DNA of 64,000 bases. Source: RI-106 sp964496875. GTDB taxonomy: Bacteria > Cyanobacteriota > Vampirovibrionia > Obscuribacterales > Obscuribacteraceae. The notes beneath the pieces are model-generated. The model was not told the DNA's origin. It did not search any database and saw only the letters and a list, made by a program, of their open reading frames with translations. Each line of letters begins with the position of its first letter. Position 1 is the stretch's first letter. The translations under genes and the position numbers were made by a program. Location: assembly GCA_964496875.1 (NCBI GenBank), contig CAZCBH010000011.1:38471-102470 (forward strand), in the 5' to 3' direction. Of the stretch, positions 24,342 through 33,414 are shown piece after piece.

Positions 24342-25436
24342 ATGACGGGGTCCGGGATCAAACTGGGCAAAGGCGCGCGAGGGCTGGTGCTCGGTCTGCA
24401 CAGCTTATTAGGATCCCTGGCTGCGATCTATATATTATTGATGAGTCTCTCCGGGGCCGCTCTTGTATTCCATGAAGAGATCGAAGCGGCCTTCGCCGCT
24501 CCGAAAATCGATAACCCCAAAAAAGTAGCCGCGCCATTTTCGAAACTGATCTCCGCAGTGGAAGAACAGTTTCCGGGATACAGAGCTGCCTGGATTCATA
24601 ACAAAAGAGACTCCCGGGATTACAAAGCGATTTACGCCCAAAAGGGCGGGGAGCGCATAATTGTCCTGGTCGATGGCGGCAGCGCCAGGGTCCATGGTCG
24701 TTCGAATCCTGTATTAGAGACCCTGAAAAACTTTCACTTCGACCTTCTAAATGCCGGTCCCGGCAGGCAATGGCAGGGAATGGGCGCCCTGGTTCTTTTC
24801 TGTATCGGGCTCTCCGGCTTTATTCTCGGGATTCCATATGGCAAAATTCTACTGAGAGGCAATATTTTTGCGAACCAGATAAAGACCTGGCACGCTTTAG
24901 CCGGGTTGTTAATCGCCCCTTTTATCTTGAACTGGTCTGTAAGTGCCATCTCTTTTGCGTTTCCAGATCAGTTCAAAGGGGCTCTGGCGAAAGCCACCGG
25001 CAGCTCAGTATCGCCGGTGGTTATGGCCAGGGTGCCCGCAGAGTCTCTTCGTCCCGATGATCTGGCTATTTACATTGGCGAGAATTTCCCCGGAGAGCAT
25101 CTTCTGTGGATGAAGCTGCCTGCGTTTAATAGTGGTAAATACAAACTGGTTTTAGAAAGAGAGGGCAATCTGCCCGTCAAGGTCAAGAGAACACTTGTCT
25201 TGGACGGGAGCAGTGGCATTCTCATGGAAGTTTCTTCCGATGATAGCGCCACAACTGCGGACTTTGTCCTCGGTTGGCTAAAGAAACTGCATTTCGGAAA
25301 TTTTGCCGGGGTCTGGAGCAAATCGATATGGGCGCTTCTTGCTCTGATTCCTGGCTCGCTTGCCCTGAGTGGGCTCTATATGTGGTGGCTTACTAGAAAG
25401 AGGGGAGATGTATCCGGTCATGGACGCAGTAGTTAA
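24342..25436 (+). CDS. PepSY-associated transmembrane protein (iron-regulated type)
   Basis: 364 residues from the ATG at 24342, preceded by AAGGA 8 nt upstream; a TTG at 24279 in the same frame lies inside the palindrome and is rejected. Four membrane segments are visible (about 15-38, 145-165, 195-218, 325-348). LHSLLGSLAAIYILLMSLSG is the typical first helix, and His-containing helix ends occur (WHALAGLL), with periplasmic PepSY-like regions between. Proteins of this family (PiuB-like) are linked to siderophore iron release or reduction. The Fur-like boxes and the divergent flavodoxin support an iron role. No TonB receptor is nearby. Confidence 0.85.
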   Translation: MTGSGIKLGKGARGLVLGLHSLLGSLAAIYILLMSLSGAALVFHEEIEAAFAAPKIDNPKKVAAPFSKLISAVEEQFPGYRAAWIHNKRDSRDYKAIYAQKGGERIIVLVDGGSARVHGRSNPVLETLKNFHFDLLNAGPGRQWQGMGALVLFCIGLSGFILGIPYGKILLRGNIFANQIKTWHALAGLLIAPFILNWSVSAISFAFPDQFKGALAKATGSSVSPVVMARVPAESLRPDDLAIYIGENFPGEHLLWMKLPAFNSGKYKLVLEREGNLPVKVKRTLVLDGSSGILMEVSSDDSATTADFVLGWLKKLHFGNFAGVWSKSIWALLALIPGSLALSGLYMWWLTRKRGDVSGHGRSS

Positions 25437-25779
25437 AAACAGCTTTTACGCCTGGTTGGCAGGCTTTCCAGATCTAAGTCGGCAGCGTCTCAAGCGCATA
25501 AATCTTGCCGCCACCAGCTCCGCCCACATAGTGCTTGCTCTATCGTATGGCATCTTCGATCCAAATATCAGAGCCCTCAATAGAATGATCACCAACTTCC
25601 TTTTGGTTCGAATGAAGTGTGAAAGATCTGGAGACACGACAAGGGTGGCAAAGCTAGAAACAAAGCTGCATGAGCTTCATGAAGCAGTCGACCTGCTTAC
25701 CGGCGTAGAACGTGTCGAAGATCCGGAGGGACGACTATGTAAAAGGGTAGTTGATTTAAAGCGCAGGGAGGCCGGCTGA
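25408..25779 (+). CDS. Small hypothetical protein overlapping the PepSY gene
   Basis: 123 residues from the ATG at 25408 (AGGGGAG just upstream), overlapping the PepSY stop by 29 nt. It is helical and basic, with no membrane segment or known motif; the C-terminal half (TRVAKLETKLHELHEAVDLL) looks like a coiled coil. It is convergent with the glycosyltransferase gene, overlapping it by 24 nt. Translational coupling suggests iron-linked expression. No function is assigned. Confidence 0.65.
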   Translation: MYPVMDAVVKNSFYAWLAGFPDLSRQRLKRINLAATSSAHIVLALSYGIFDPNIRALNRMITNFLLVRMKCERSGDTTRVAKLETKLHELHEAVDLLTGVERVEDPEGRLCKRVVDLKRREAG

Positions 25780-27363
25780 TAGCTTGAACCTGTGAATCTT
25801 AAATGACTTTCCTCGACCCTTATACTCTTTCAGCTCAGATGGTTTTCCGTAGCGTTCTTTTAATTTTAAGAGCAACTCTTCGACTCTGCTGCGCACCGGC
25901 ATCTTTGCGCTTTCAAGCAGGTCACCATCCACGATCACAATCAGATACTCGTATTTTTCTTTGTCCAGTTTTTTCAGATCTTCTAGTATCTCATTCAGTC
26001 TTTTTTCGTTTTGCCATTCTTCTGCATAGCCTTGATGGCTGGATGGGCTTTTCTCTTTCTTTCTTGGATAAGTAAAATATGCCTCGGGCAAAGTTCCGGC
26101 ATTTTCATCTTCGAGGTAATAGATGAATGTGTAAGAGTCGAAATCCGGTGTTAGAAGAAATGCGGTTCTCTCGTACTTGTCATGCTTTATATCCTCGGCT
26201 AGTTGTCTCAATCCGTTGATGTTGCCGGTGCCTAGAGTGACCGCCTGCCAGGTACAGTCGATTCCTGCAAAGAGTAGTGTCAGTGCCACCACCAGCAATG
26301 TGTTTTTTTTAGCCGGTTCTTTAAGAAAAGAAGCTACTGCAATTCCGCAGAGTAGCCAGGTGATCAGGGCGAACGGGGTCATATAGCGGCTGTAACCCAG
26401 TATAAATGGTGTGATATAGCCCAATGTGGATGTGGCCGTTAGCAAAGTGATCAGGATGGCAAGCAAGTGAGGATTCTTTTGCCAGGCTTTTAGAGAGAAT
26501 ATTCTGAGGCTTTTTCTTTTGCCTGGTAGAGCCGCCAGGATAAATAAAGCAAGAAAGAAAAGCGGCAAAAGCAGAAAGCCTTGCAACCAGGGTAGAGGCA
26601 GTGTGGCTGCCAGATTAGAGATAAAGACCCTGGGCCAGCCAGTAAGCGGAGTCGGATCTACCCAGTAGGTACCGTGGGATAAATGGGTCAACATACTGGG
26701 TACCCAGGGTGCAAAGGCGATAAGGCTGCATATCAGAGGAGGCAGTGCCGGCTTCAGGCTTGAACCAGCCTTCTCTTTGCAGATGATCTCTTTGATTAGA
26801 TAACCGACAGAAAGCAGCGAGAAGAAGAGAATGCCCAGGTAATGTGTATAGAAGAGGGCTGTGGCAGTGAAGAAAAGCGCTACTTTAAGAGGCAGATGAT
26901 TGCGCCTGGAAAGAAGCAAAATCAAATAATAAGTGATCGCGGTCAAAAGTGTGAGAAGGGCATAACATCTGGCTTCATGGGAGTAGAAAATCGCAAGAGG
27001 GGAGATAGCGGCAAAATAGGCCGCTGTCGCTGCCGCTGTCGTTTTGCCGTCGCCACCGGAGATCTCTTTCGCCAGTAGATAGGTGGCAGGTATGAGCAAG
27101 CTTCCGAAAAGAACCGATGGTGCAGCAAGGGTGATGGCGCTTGCTCCGAATATGCCAACAATATAGTGCATCAAGATGAAATAGAGTGGCGGACCGAACT
27201 CCGTATCGGTGACTCGCTCGAATAACTGTTGCAGATTCTCTGCCCGGGCCACATATAAAGTGATGGCATCATCTTGATTGATGCCTGTGTTTATCAGTAA
27301 AAGACGCAGAACCACGCCCAGCGCGGTGGTGAAAAGAAGAATGATTGCAAGTCTAGCTGTCAA
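25756..27363 (-). CDS. GT39/ArnT-type membrane glycosyltransferase
   Basis: 535 residues with about ten or eleven membrane helices and a soluble C-terminal tail. The first periplasmic loop has the family acidic pair (INQDDAITLYVARA) and FGPPLYFILMHY, as in PMT/ArnT enzymes using polyprenyl-phosphate sugars. The start is a TTG overlapping the upstream gene's end by 11 nt, with an AAGAG ribosome site. Paired with the TagO/WecA-like gene it probably adds sugars from lipid carriers to envelope molecules. The substrate is unknown. Confidence 0.82.
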   Translation of the reverse strand: MTARLAIILLFTTALGVVLRLLLINTGINQDDAITLYVARAENLQQLFERVTDTEFGPPLYFILMHYIVGIFGASAITLAAPSVLFGSLLIPATYLLAKEISGGDGKTTAAATAAYFAAISPLAIFYSHEARCYALLTLLTAITYYLILLLSRRNHLPLKVALFFTATALFYTHYLGILFFSLLSVGYLIKEIICKEKAGSSLKPALPPLICSLIAFAPWVPSMLTHLSHGTYWVDPTPLTGWPRVFISNLAATLPLPWLQGFLLLPLFFLALFILAALPGKRKSLRIFSLKAWQKNPHLLAILITLLTATSTLGYITPFILGYSRYMTPFALITWLLCGIAVASFLKEPAKKNTLLVVALTLLFAGIDCTWQAVTLGTGNINGLRQLAEDIKHDKYERTAFLLTPDFDSYTFIYYLEDENAGTLPEAYFTYPRKKEKSPSSHQGYAEEWQNEKRLNEILEDLKKLDKEKYEYLIVIVDGDLLESAKMPVRSRVEELLLKLKERYGKPSELKEYKGRGKSFKIHRFKLSAGLPAL

Positions 27364-28741
27364 TTTCTCTTTTACTGTTTTCTGCTACTTCCTGGTTCTC
27401 ATCGATATCTATTTGGGAATCAGAGCTTGCAGCTGCTTCGGCTTTTTCCTGCTCGGTGAGGGGAACTTCTCCGGCGAGAACGTTGGTGACCGCTCCTCTT
27501 TGTCTGTGGCGGTTCAAGACCTCCGAGAAGAATAGAGCCATCAGAATAAGCGCTCCACTTACCGAAAGAAAGTACCAGTGCTGGTTGACGAAGAATGTCG
27601 CAATTAAGCCGAGCAGACCGGAGACGGCATAGATTATGTAAGCCACCTTTTTCTGTGACAGTCCTGCTCTCAGAAGCCTGTGGTGTATGTGACCGGCATC
27701 CGGCGAGAATATGGAACGTCCGGCTGCCATGCGGCGAATTACCGCCCAGGAGGTATCTAATAAAGGAAAGAAAAGGATGAGACCGACCAGGAGTACCGTC
27801 GGCACAATTACTGTAGCCGCGGCCACTCCTTTTATAACGCCGGTAATAGAGATGGCGCCGAGGATGAAGCCGGCCAGATAAGCGCCTGAATCTCCCAGAA
27901 AAATCCTTGCCGGATTGAAATTCCAGCGCAGGAAGCCGAAGAGCGCACCTGCCACCACCGCCGCCATCAAGGCTGCATAGGGGCGATTGATGCTTTCGGA
28001 AAGAGCGACGCTCCAGATAGTCAGAGCCGATATGGCCGAGACACCGGCGGCAAGTCCGTCCATACCGTCAATTAAATTGACGGCATTGGCTACTCCTACT
28101 AACCACACCACGGTGATAGGCAGGCTGAGCCAGCCTAATTCAATCGGAACTCCGCCGTTTATGGCGATGAAACCGAGATCGAGATTCATGTTCAGAGGTA
28201 TCGGGATCGATTTGATTCTCACACCCAGAGAATAGGCTGCGCAGGCAGCTAGAATCTGCACTATGAATTTATCCCTGGCTCTCAAGCTCTCCAGGTCGTC
28301 TAACAAACCAAGCACAAATACCAGGGTGCCGCCAACGGCGATACCGATGATTCCTTCCACTCCCCGGGCGTCTTTGGGCAGCTTTCCGGCAATGGCCACA
28401 AGAGTGGTCAGGGTGAAGAGAATGCTTATAAAAATCGCCACACCGCCAAGGCGTGGAATAGGAACCTTGTGGATTCTGCGCTCTTCTCCGGGCTTGTCTA
28501 CCAGACCCAGCTTGAGCGCTCGGGAGCGAATTTCCGGCGTCAGCCACCAGGCGATGGACATGGCTATTAGAAAGCCGGGCAGGTGCATTTTGTCCAGGTG
28601 ACCATGGGGCACCAGAAATAGTGCCCAGATAAAACCTGTCGCGAAAAGGAGTATCTGGCATACTCGGATAGCAATAGAAGATACCCGTTGGCGGGTGGTC
28701 GGTTTTTCCGTAATCTCTTCTTTTGGGCGCTCGGCGACCAT
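27353..28741 (-). CDS. WecA/TagO-like undecaprenyl-phosphate sugar-1-phosphate transferase
   Basis: 462 residues from the ATG at 28739-28741 (AGAGAAGG 4 nt upstream); a TTG 24 nt further up is less likely. About eleven membrane helices. Motifs of the MraY/WecA family are seen: LGLLDDLESLRARDKF, NAVNLIDGMDGLAAG, FLGDSGAYLAGF and the WecA/TagO-type AGHIHHRLL. It transfers GlcNAc-1-phosphate or a similar sugar to the lipid carrier at the inner membrane, initiating a glycan. A C-terminal cytoplasmic tail of about 50 acidic residues is extra. It lies 24 nt after glyA. Confidence 0.9.
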   Translation of the reverse strand: MVAERPKEEITEKPTTRQRVSSIAIRVCQILLFATGFIWALFLVPHGHLDKMHLPGFLIAMSIAWWLTPEIRSRALKLGLVDKPGEERRIHKVPIPRLGGVAIFISILFTLTTLVAIAGKLPKDARGVEGIIGIAVGGTLVFVLGLLDDLESLRARDKFIVQILAACAAYSLGVRIKSIPIPLNMNLDLGFIAINGGVPIELGWLSLPITVVWLVGVANAVNLIDGMDGLAAGVSAISALTIWSVALSESINRPYAALMAAVVAGALFGFLRWNFNPARIFLGDSGAYLAGFILGAISITGVIKGVAAATVIVPTVLLVGLILFFPLLDTSWAVIRRMAAGRSIFSPDAGHIHHRLLRAGLSQKKVAYIIYAVSGLLGLIATFFVNQHWYFLSVSGALILMALFFSEVLNRHRQRGAVTNVLAGEVPLTEQEKAEAAASSDSQIDIDENQEVAENSKREIDS

Positions 28742-28765
28742 AAGCCTTCTCTCTTCTCGCTCCAA

Positions 28766-30019
28766 TTAACCGACTCCGAGTAATCTTTCCTTATAGAGCG
28801 GGAAGCTTTTGGTCAGCTCTTTGACCCGGCTAATGGTCTCGGCTTTGACCTTTTCGTCTGAGGGTGCTTTTAGAGTATCGGCGATTAACTTTCCGATAAG
28901 CTCCATCTCTTCCACTCCCATACCACGGGTAGTGACCGCGGGTGTACCTATTCTGATACCACTGGTGACCATCGGTTTTTCAGGGTCGTTCGGCACCGCA
29001 TTTTTGTTTGTGGTGATACCTACCGATTCGAGAATATCCGAAGCGTCTCTACCGGTCATCTTGATGGGGCGGAGATCGACCGTCATCAGATGGTTGTCGG
29101 TGCCGCCGGAGACGATTTCGACTCCATTGTCCACCAGGGTATTGGCCAGCACATTGGCGTTGGCGACAATACGCTCTTGATACTGCTTGAACTCCGGTTT
29201 GAGAGCTTCTCCGAAAGCGGCTGCTTTGGCGGCGATCACATGCATGAGAGGACCGCCTTGAATGCCCGGGAATACCGCTTTGTTGATCGCTTTCGAAAAC
29301 TCTTTCTGGCACATGACCACACCGCCCCGGGGACCACGCAGGGTCTTGTGGGTGGTGGAGGTGACGAAGTGGGCATGTGGAAACGGATTGGGATGGAGAC
29401 CGGCTACTATCAGTCCTGCTATATGGGCGACATCGGCCAACAGATAGGCACCGGCTTTGTCGGCGATGGCGCGGAAGCGTTCGAAGTCGATGATTCTTGA
29501 ATAGTTGCTGGCACCACATATGATTAATTTGGGTTTGACCGAAAGAACCTCTTTTTCTACCCGGTCATAGTCTATTTTGCCGGTTTCTGGATCGATTCCG
29601 TAGAATTCGTTCTGGAACCATTTGCCGGACATATTCACCGGAGAGCCATGGGTGAGGTGACCGCCTTGATCGAGAGCCATTCCCATGATGGTATCACCGG
29701 GTTCGAGCATGGCGAAGAGCACCGCCATATTGGCCTGGGCTCCGGAATGGGGCTGGACATTGGCTGCATCAGCCTTGAAGAGCTCTTTGAGCCGTTTTAT
29801 CGCCAGGCGCTCCACTTCGTCGACAAACTCACAACCGCCGTAGTAACGTTTGCCAGGCAGACCTTCGGCGTATTTGTTGGTCAGAACCGAGCCCTGGGCT
29901 TCCAGAACCGCTTCCGAGACGAAGTTTTCACTGGCAATGAGCTCGATAGAGTTTTGTTGTCTCTCCAGCTCACTGTTAATGAATCCGAAAAGTTCAGGGT
30001 CGCTATCTCTTAGTTTCAC
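28766..30019 (-). CDS. glyA: Serine hydroxymethyltransferase
   Basis: 417 residues, the normal length. It interconverts serine and glycine with tetrahydrofolate. The PLP lysine is Lys225 in TSTTHKTLRGPRGG. Other hallmarks are ELIASENFVS, NKYAEGLPGKRYYGG, QPHSGAQAN and DVAHIAGLI. The start is a GTG at 30017-30019 with GGGAGG about 12 nt upstream. It is followed on the same strand by two envelope glycan genes. Confidence 0.98.
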   Translation of the reverse strand: MKLRDSDPELFGFINSELERQQNSIELIASENFVSEAVLEAQGSVLTNKYAEGLPGKRYYGGCEFVDEVERLAIKRLKELFKADAANVQPHSGAQANMAVLFAMLEPGDTIMGMALDQGGHLTHGSPVNMSGKWFQNEFYGIDPETGKIDYDRVEKEVLSVKPKLIICGASNYSRIIDFERFRAIADKAGAYLLADVAHIAGLIVAGLHPNPFPHAHFVTSTTHKTLRGPRGGVVMCQKEFSKAINKAVFPGIQGGPLMHVIAAKAAAFGEALKPEFKQYQERIVANANVLANTLVDNGVEIVSGGTDNHLMTVDLRPIKMTGRDASDILESVGITTNKNAVPNDPEKPMVTSGIRIGTPAVTTRGMGVEEMELIGKLIADTLKAPSDEKVKAETISRVKELTKSFPLYKERLLGVG

Positions 30020-30170
30020 CAGGACCTATGCCTCCCAACTCAGCATTTCAATTTAACCAAAGCTTTCTTTATATTCTATCGGCATTGGGGGGAGATTACC
30101 CATCCGGTAGCTGTCTTTGAGTACAAACATATCGAAAAGATCTCTAATATTAAGGACCATGTTCCTGACC

Positions 30171-31049
30171 TTAGAGGCTCTCGAGCAAGTCAAGAGATTT
30201 CATGCGCTTGCCGGCTTTGTCTTCCAGATATCTCTCCAGGACTTTCCTTGCCGCTTTCAAAGCGCTTTTCTGAATCTCCGGGGGCTTTTTGGCCCTGTCT
30301 GCTTCGGGAAATCCGCCTTCCGCCAGTATTCTATCTGCCTGGACGGAAGCGAGCACCAGCAATTTCCAGACCAGGGGTGTGATATAGGTCCCCGCCAGAG
30401 GATAGTCCTCGCCTTCCTGCTCCAGGGTGAGACTGCGCTCGTCTCTCGGACCATATTCTCTTACCCGACCATAGTTAGGACCGCGTCTGCCGTGCTTACC
30501 GGCACAGTTCTGACAGCATATCCCTCCCATATCCTTGACGAAGACGCTGATACTGTATTCGGTTAGAGGTTGGCGGCAGAGGACGCAGACTTCCAGTTGC
30601 GGTCTCAATCCGAGCAGTTGTAGAAGGGTGAGCTCGAATTCCATGGCAAGCAGCCCCGGCACCGAATCCGGCTGGGTCAATCTGGTCAGAAAGGCGCAGA
30701 GCAGCTCATAGAAAAAGGCACAGTCTTCTTCCAGCCCGGTGGAGAAAGCTCTGGTCAGCTCGGCAAAATAGAGGCCGAAGGTGAGGCGCTCCAGATCGAC
30801 CCTCAGGGCCGAATATGTCTCTAGCGATTCGGCCTGGGTGATGATATCAAGGCTCTTGCCCTTAGCCAGCAAAAGCTTGTTGACGCAGAGCAGCTCGGAC
30901 TTGCCCGAGATTTTTGCCCCGGGCTTTCTCGCCCCTTTAGCCACCGCTTTTACTATTCCTCTCTCTTTAGAGAAAAGGGTGATCACTTTGTCGGCTTCTC
31001 CAAGGGCGAAGCTTCCCACATTGATGGCTGTTAGGGGATAGGTCGGCAT
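30171..31049 (-). CDS. recO: DNA repair protein RecO
   Basis: 292 residues. The N-terminal OB fold includes INVGSFALGEADKVITLFSKERGIVKAVAKGARKP (shown over 2-40). A helical domain and a four-Cys zinc site (CVLC and CCQNC, about 150-185) follow. It mediates RecA loading with RecF/RecR and strand annealing. It lies 7 nt after gnd, as the last gene of the pentose phosphate operon. Confidence 0.93.
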   Translation of the reverse strand: MPTYPLTAINVGSFALGEADKVITLFSKERGIVKAVAKGARKPGAKISGKSELLCVNKLLLAKGKSLDIITQAESLETYSALRVDLERLTFGLYFAELTRAFSTGLEEDCAFFYELLCAFLTRLTQPDSVPGLLAMEFELTLLQLLGLRPQLEVCVLCRQPLTEYSISVFVKDMGGICCQNCAGKHGRRGPNYGRVREYGPRDERSLTLEQEGEDYPLAGTYITPLVWKLLVLASVQADRILAEGGFPEADRAKKPPEIQKSALKAARKVLERYLEDKAGKRMKSLDLLESL

Positions 31050-31056
31050 TCCCTAC

Positions 31057-32511
31057 CTATTTAGTCCGCGTCTTCGTCTTAACCTTAATCATAGAGGGCC
31101 AGTCTGTATGAACGGCGCCGGCTTCCGGTCTGTCGACCCGTTCATAGGTATGGGCGCCGAAGAAGTCTCTTTGAGCCTGGGTTAGATTCTGGGGCAGGGA
31201 AGCGGTGCGGTAACTGTCGAAATAGGCGAGGCTGGCGGATAGAGCCGGTATGGCTATGCCCGCGGCCTGGGCGAAAGCGGTGACCTCTCTCCAGCTCTCT
31301 TGCGATTCTTCTATGAATGCGCCGAATTCGCTGTCTTGAAGAAGATTAGGAAGATCGGGTTTTCTTTCATAGGCGGCTCTTATTTGCTCCAGAAGCTGGG
31401 CGCGAATGATACAGCCGCCTTTCCATATTCTGGCGGTCTCTTTCAGGTCGATATTCCAGTTGAAGTTCTTCGAACCTTTATCTATAAGGGCCATGCCCTG
31501 GGCATAGCTGCAGACTTTAGAGGCGTAGAGCGCTCGTGGCAGTGCCTTGAGCATGGCCTGTCCGTCTACATTAGCCGGCACTGCCACCTCTTTTTTGAAG
31601 AGAGCGGAGGCTTCCATCCTCTCTTCTTTCATTGAGGAGAGTAAGCGAGCGGTAAGGGCGGCGTCGATAGTGGGAATGGCAACGCCCAGTTCAAGAGCTA
31701 TCTGGGCGGTCCATCGACCGGTGCCTTTCTGACCGGCTTTATCGAGAATCAGGTCCACTAATGGCTTGCCGGTCTCTTTGTCTTCTACAGTGAGTATCTC
31801 GGAGGTTATCTCAATCAGATATGAGTCTAGATAACCTTCGTTCCAGGAAGCGAATTGGTCGGCTATTTCACCGGCTTCCATCTTGAGTCCGCGTTTCATG
31901 ATGTCATATACTTCGGCGATTAGTTGCATGTCACCGTATTCGATGCCGTTGTGCACCATCTTCACAAAGTGTCCGGCGCCGTCCGGGCCTAAGTAAGTGA
32001 CGCAGGGACCATCGTCGACCTGGGCCGCTATCGCTTCCCATATCGGTTTGATCTGGTCATAGGCTTTTTTATCGCCGCCCGGCATCAGAGAAGGTCCATG
32101 GAGAGCGCCTTCTTCACCGCCGGAGACACCGGAGCCGATAAGATAGACGTCATCTAAGGCGAGGCTTTTCTCTCTTCGGATGGTGTCTTCGAAATGCGAA
32201 TTGCCACCATCGATGATGATGTCGTCATCGTCGAGAAATGGTCTGAGTTTGTCGATGGTGTCGTCCACCGGAGCGCCTGCTTTTACCAAGAGTACTATCT
32301 TGCGCGGACGCTCTATGGCGTCGATGAATGTGGGGATGTCCTTGTAGCCGGTAATCTTCTTGCCCTGAGCTCTGTCCTGCATGAAATCGTCTACTTTGTC
32401 GGGGCTTCTGTTATAGACGGCAATCGGGAATCCTTTGCTCTCGATATTGAGGGCGAGATTCTCTCCCATTACTCCCAGGCCAATCAAGCCTATCTTCGCT
32501 TTCTCGGACAT
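31057..32511 (-). CDS. gnd: 6-phosphogluconate dehydrogenase, decarboxylating
   Basis: 484 residues, the long dimeric form. The NADP-binding loop GLGVMGENLALNIESKG, the substrate signature GAGHFVKMVHNGIEYGDMQ, GTGRWTAQIALELGV and a C-terminal Lys-rich tail are seen. It converts 6-phosphogluconate to ribulose 5-phosphate, CO2 and NADPH. It lies 28 nt downstream of pgl in the zwf-opcA-pgl-gnd-recO run. Confidence 0.98.
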   Translation of the reverse strand: MSEKAKIGLIGLGVMGENLALNIESKGFPIAVYNRSPDKVDDFMQDRAQGKKITGYKDIPTFIDAIERPRKIVLLVKAGAPVDDTIDKLRPFLDDDDIIIDGGNSHFEDTIRREKSLALDDVYLIGSGVSGGEEGALHGPSLMPGGDKKAYDQIKPIWEAIAAQVDDGPCVTYLGPDGAGHFVKMVHNGIEYGDMQLIAEVYDIMKRGLKMEAGEIADQFASWNEGYLDSYLIEITSEILTVEDKETGKPLVDLILDKAGQKGTGRWTAQIALELGVAIPTIDAALTARLLSSMKEERMEASALFKKEVAVPANVDGQAMLKALPRALYASKVCSYAQGMALIDKGSKNFNWNIDLKETARIWKGGCIIRAQLLEQIRAAYERKPDLPNLLQDSEFGAFIEESQESWREVTAFAQAAGIAIPALSASLAYFDSYRTASLPQNLTQAQRDFFGAHTYERVDRPEAGAVHTDWPSMIKVKTKTRTK

Positions 32512-32539
32512 ATTCTCTCGATCTCCTCTGTTTTGGGAT

Positions 32540-33403
32540 TTACTGGCTGCCGGAAGCTACCGTGTCCGACTGGGATATGAGTCCTTCGGCGGCGGCTTCA
32601 TCCAGGAACCACTCTGTGGAATTGGATTCGCATAATCTGACGGTACAGGTCTGGGCGCAGTCTTTCTCTTCTTGTTCCTCTTTGGTACGCGGTGGCAACG
32701 CCCCTACCCGAGAAGCCGGATATTCGGAACCTGATTCTGATTCGCTTTCGGTAAGCACCGCGCGAACGATATCACTCTTGTCGGCTCCTGCAACCAGAAA
32801 ATAAACATTGCGGGCATTGTTCAAAAGTGGGTAGGTGAAGGTGATTCGCTCGGCATCGAGCTTCTCGACTTTATTAGATACACAGAGTCGCTTTCTCTCT
32901 TTCAGAGCCGGGCTATCGGGAAAGAGAGAGGCGGTGTGACCATCGCCTCCCAGTCCCAGAAGCACCATATCGAACTGGGGTAGACCGTTCTCTTCTTCGC
33001 AGTATTTGCGGATTTTTTCTTCATACAGCTCTGCCGCTTTCTGAGGATCTTTTTCCGGATGCTCCAGTTTGAAGAGATTCTCTTCAGGCACCGGTACTTT
33101 TGAGTAGAGATGATCGTGGATCATTTTGAAATTGCTTTCATCGCTGTCTATGGGCACACAGCGTTCGTCGGAGAGAAAGAAATAACACTTCTTCCAATCT
33201 ACTAGCGAGGCGAATTCACTGGTGGCGAGCATATTGTAAAGCGGTATCGGGGTGGAGCCTCCGGAAAGGGCCGCCACGAATTTGCCGTGGTGCTGCTGGC
33301 ATACATAAGCGAGGTCCACTATAACTTTGCTCAGACCTCGCACCAGGGCGAGTTCGTCGTCGTATACATTTATCAGGGCTTTCTGCGATTGATTCGGATT
33401 CAT
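32540..33403 (-). CDS. pgl: 6-phosphogluconolactonase
   Basis: 287 residues. Motifs include ALSGGSTPIPLYNML, FFLSDERCVPIDSDESNF and GLGGDGHTASLFP. It hydrolyses the lactone formed by Zwf. Near the C-terminus, before the final WFLDEAAAEGL segment, there is an unusual insertion of about 40 residues (about 218-258) rich in Ser, Glu and Cys. This is longer than the family norm of about 240 residues. It lies 11 nt after opcA. Confidence 0.93.
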   Translation of the reverse strand: MNPNQSQKALINVYDDELALVRGLSKVIVDLAYVCQQHHGKFVAALSGGSTPIPLYNMLATSEFASLVDWKKCYFFLSDERCVPIDSDESNFKMIHDHLYSKVPVPEENLFKLEHPEKDPQKAAELYEEKIRKYCEEENGLPQFDMVLLGLGGDGHTASLFPDSPALKERKRLCVSNKVEKLDAERITFTYPLLNNARNVYFLVAGADKSDIVRAVLTESESESGSEYPASRVGALPPRTKEEQEEKDCAQTCTVRLCESNSTEWFLDEAAAEGLISQSDTVASGSQ

Positions 33404-33414
33404 CTTCGGTTCTT

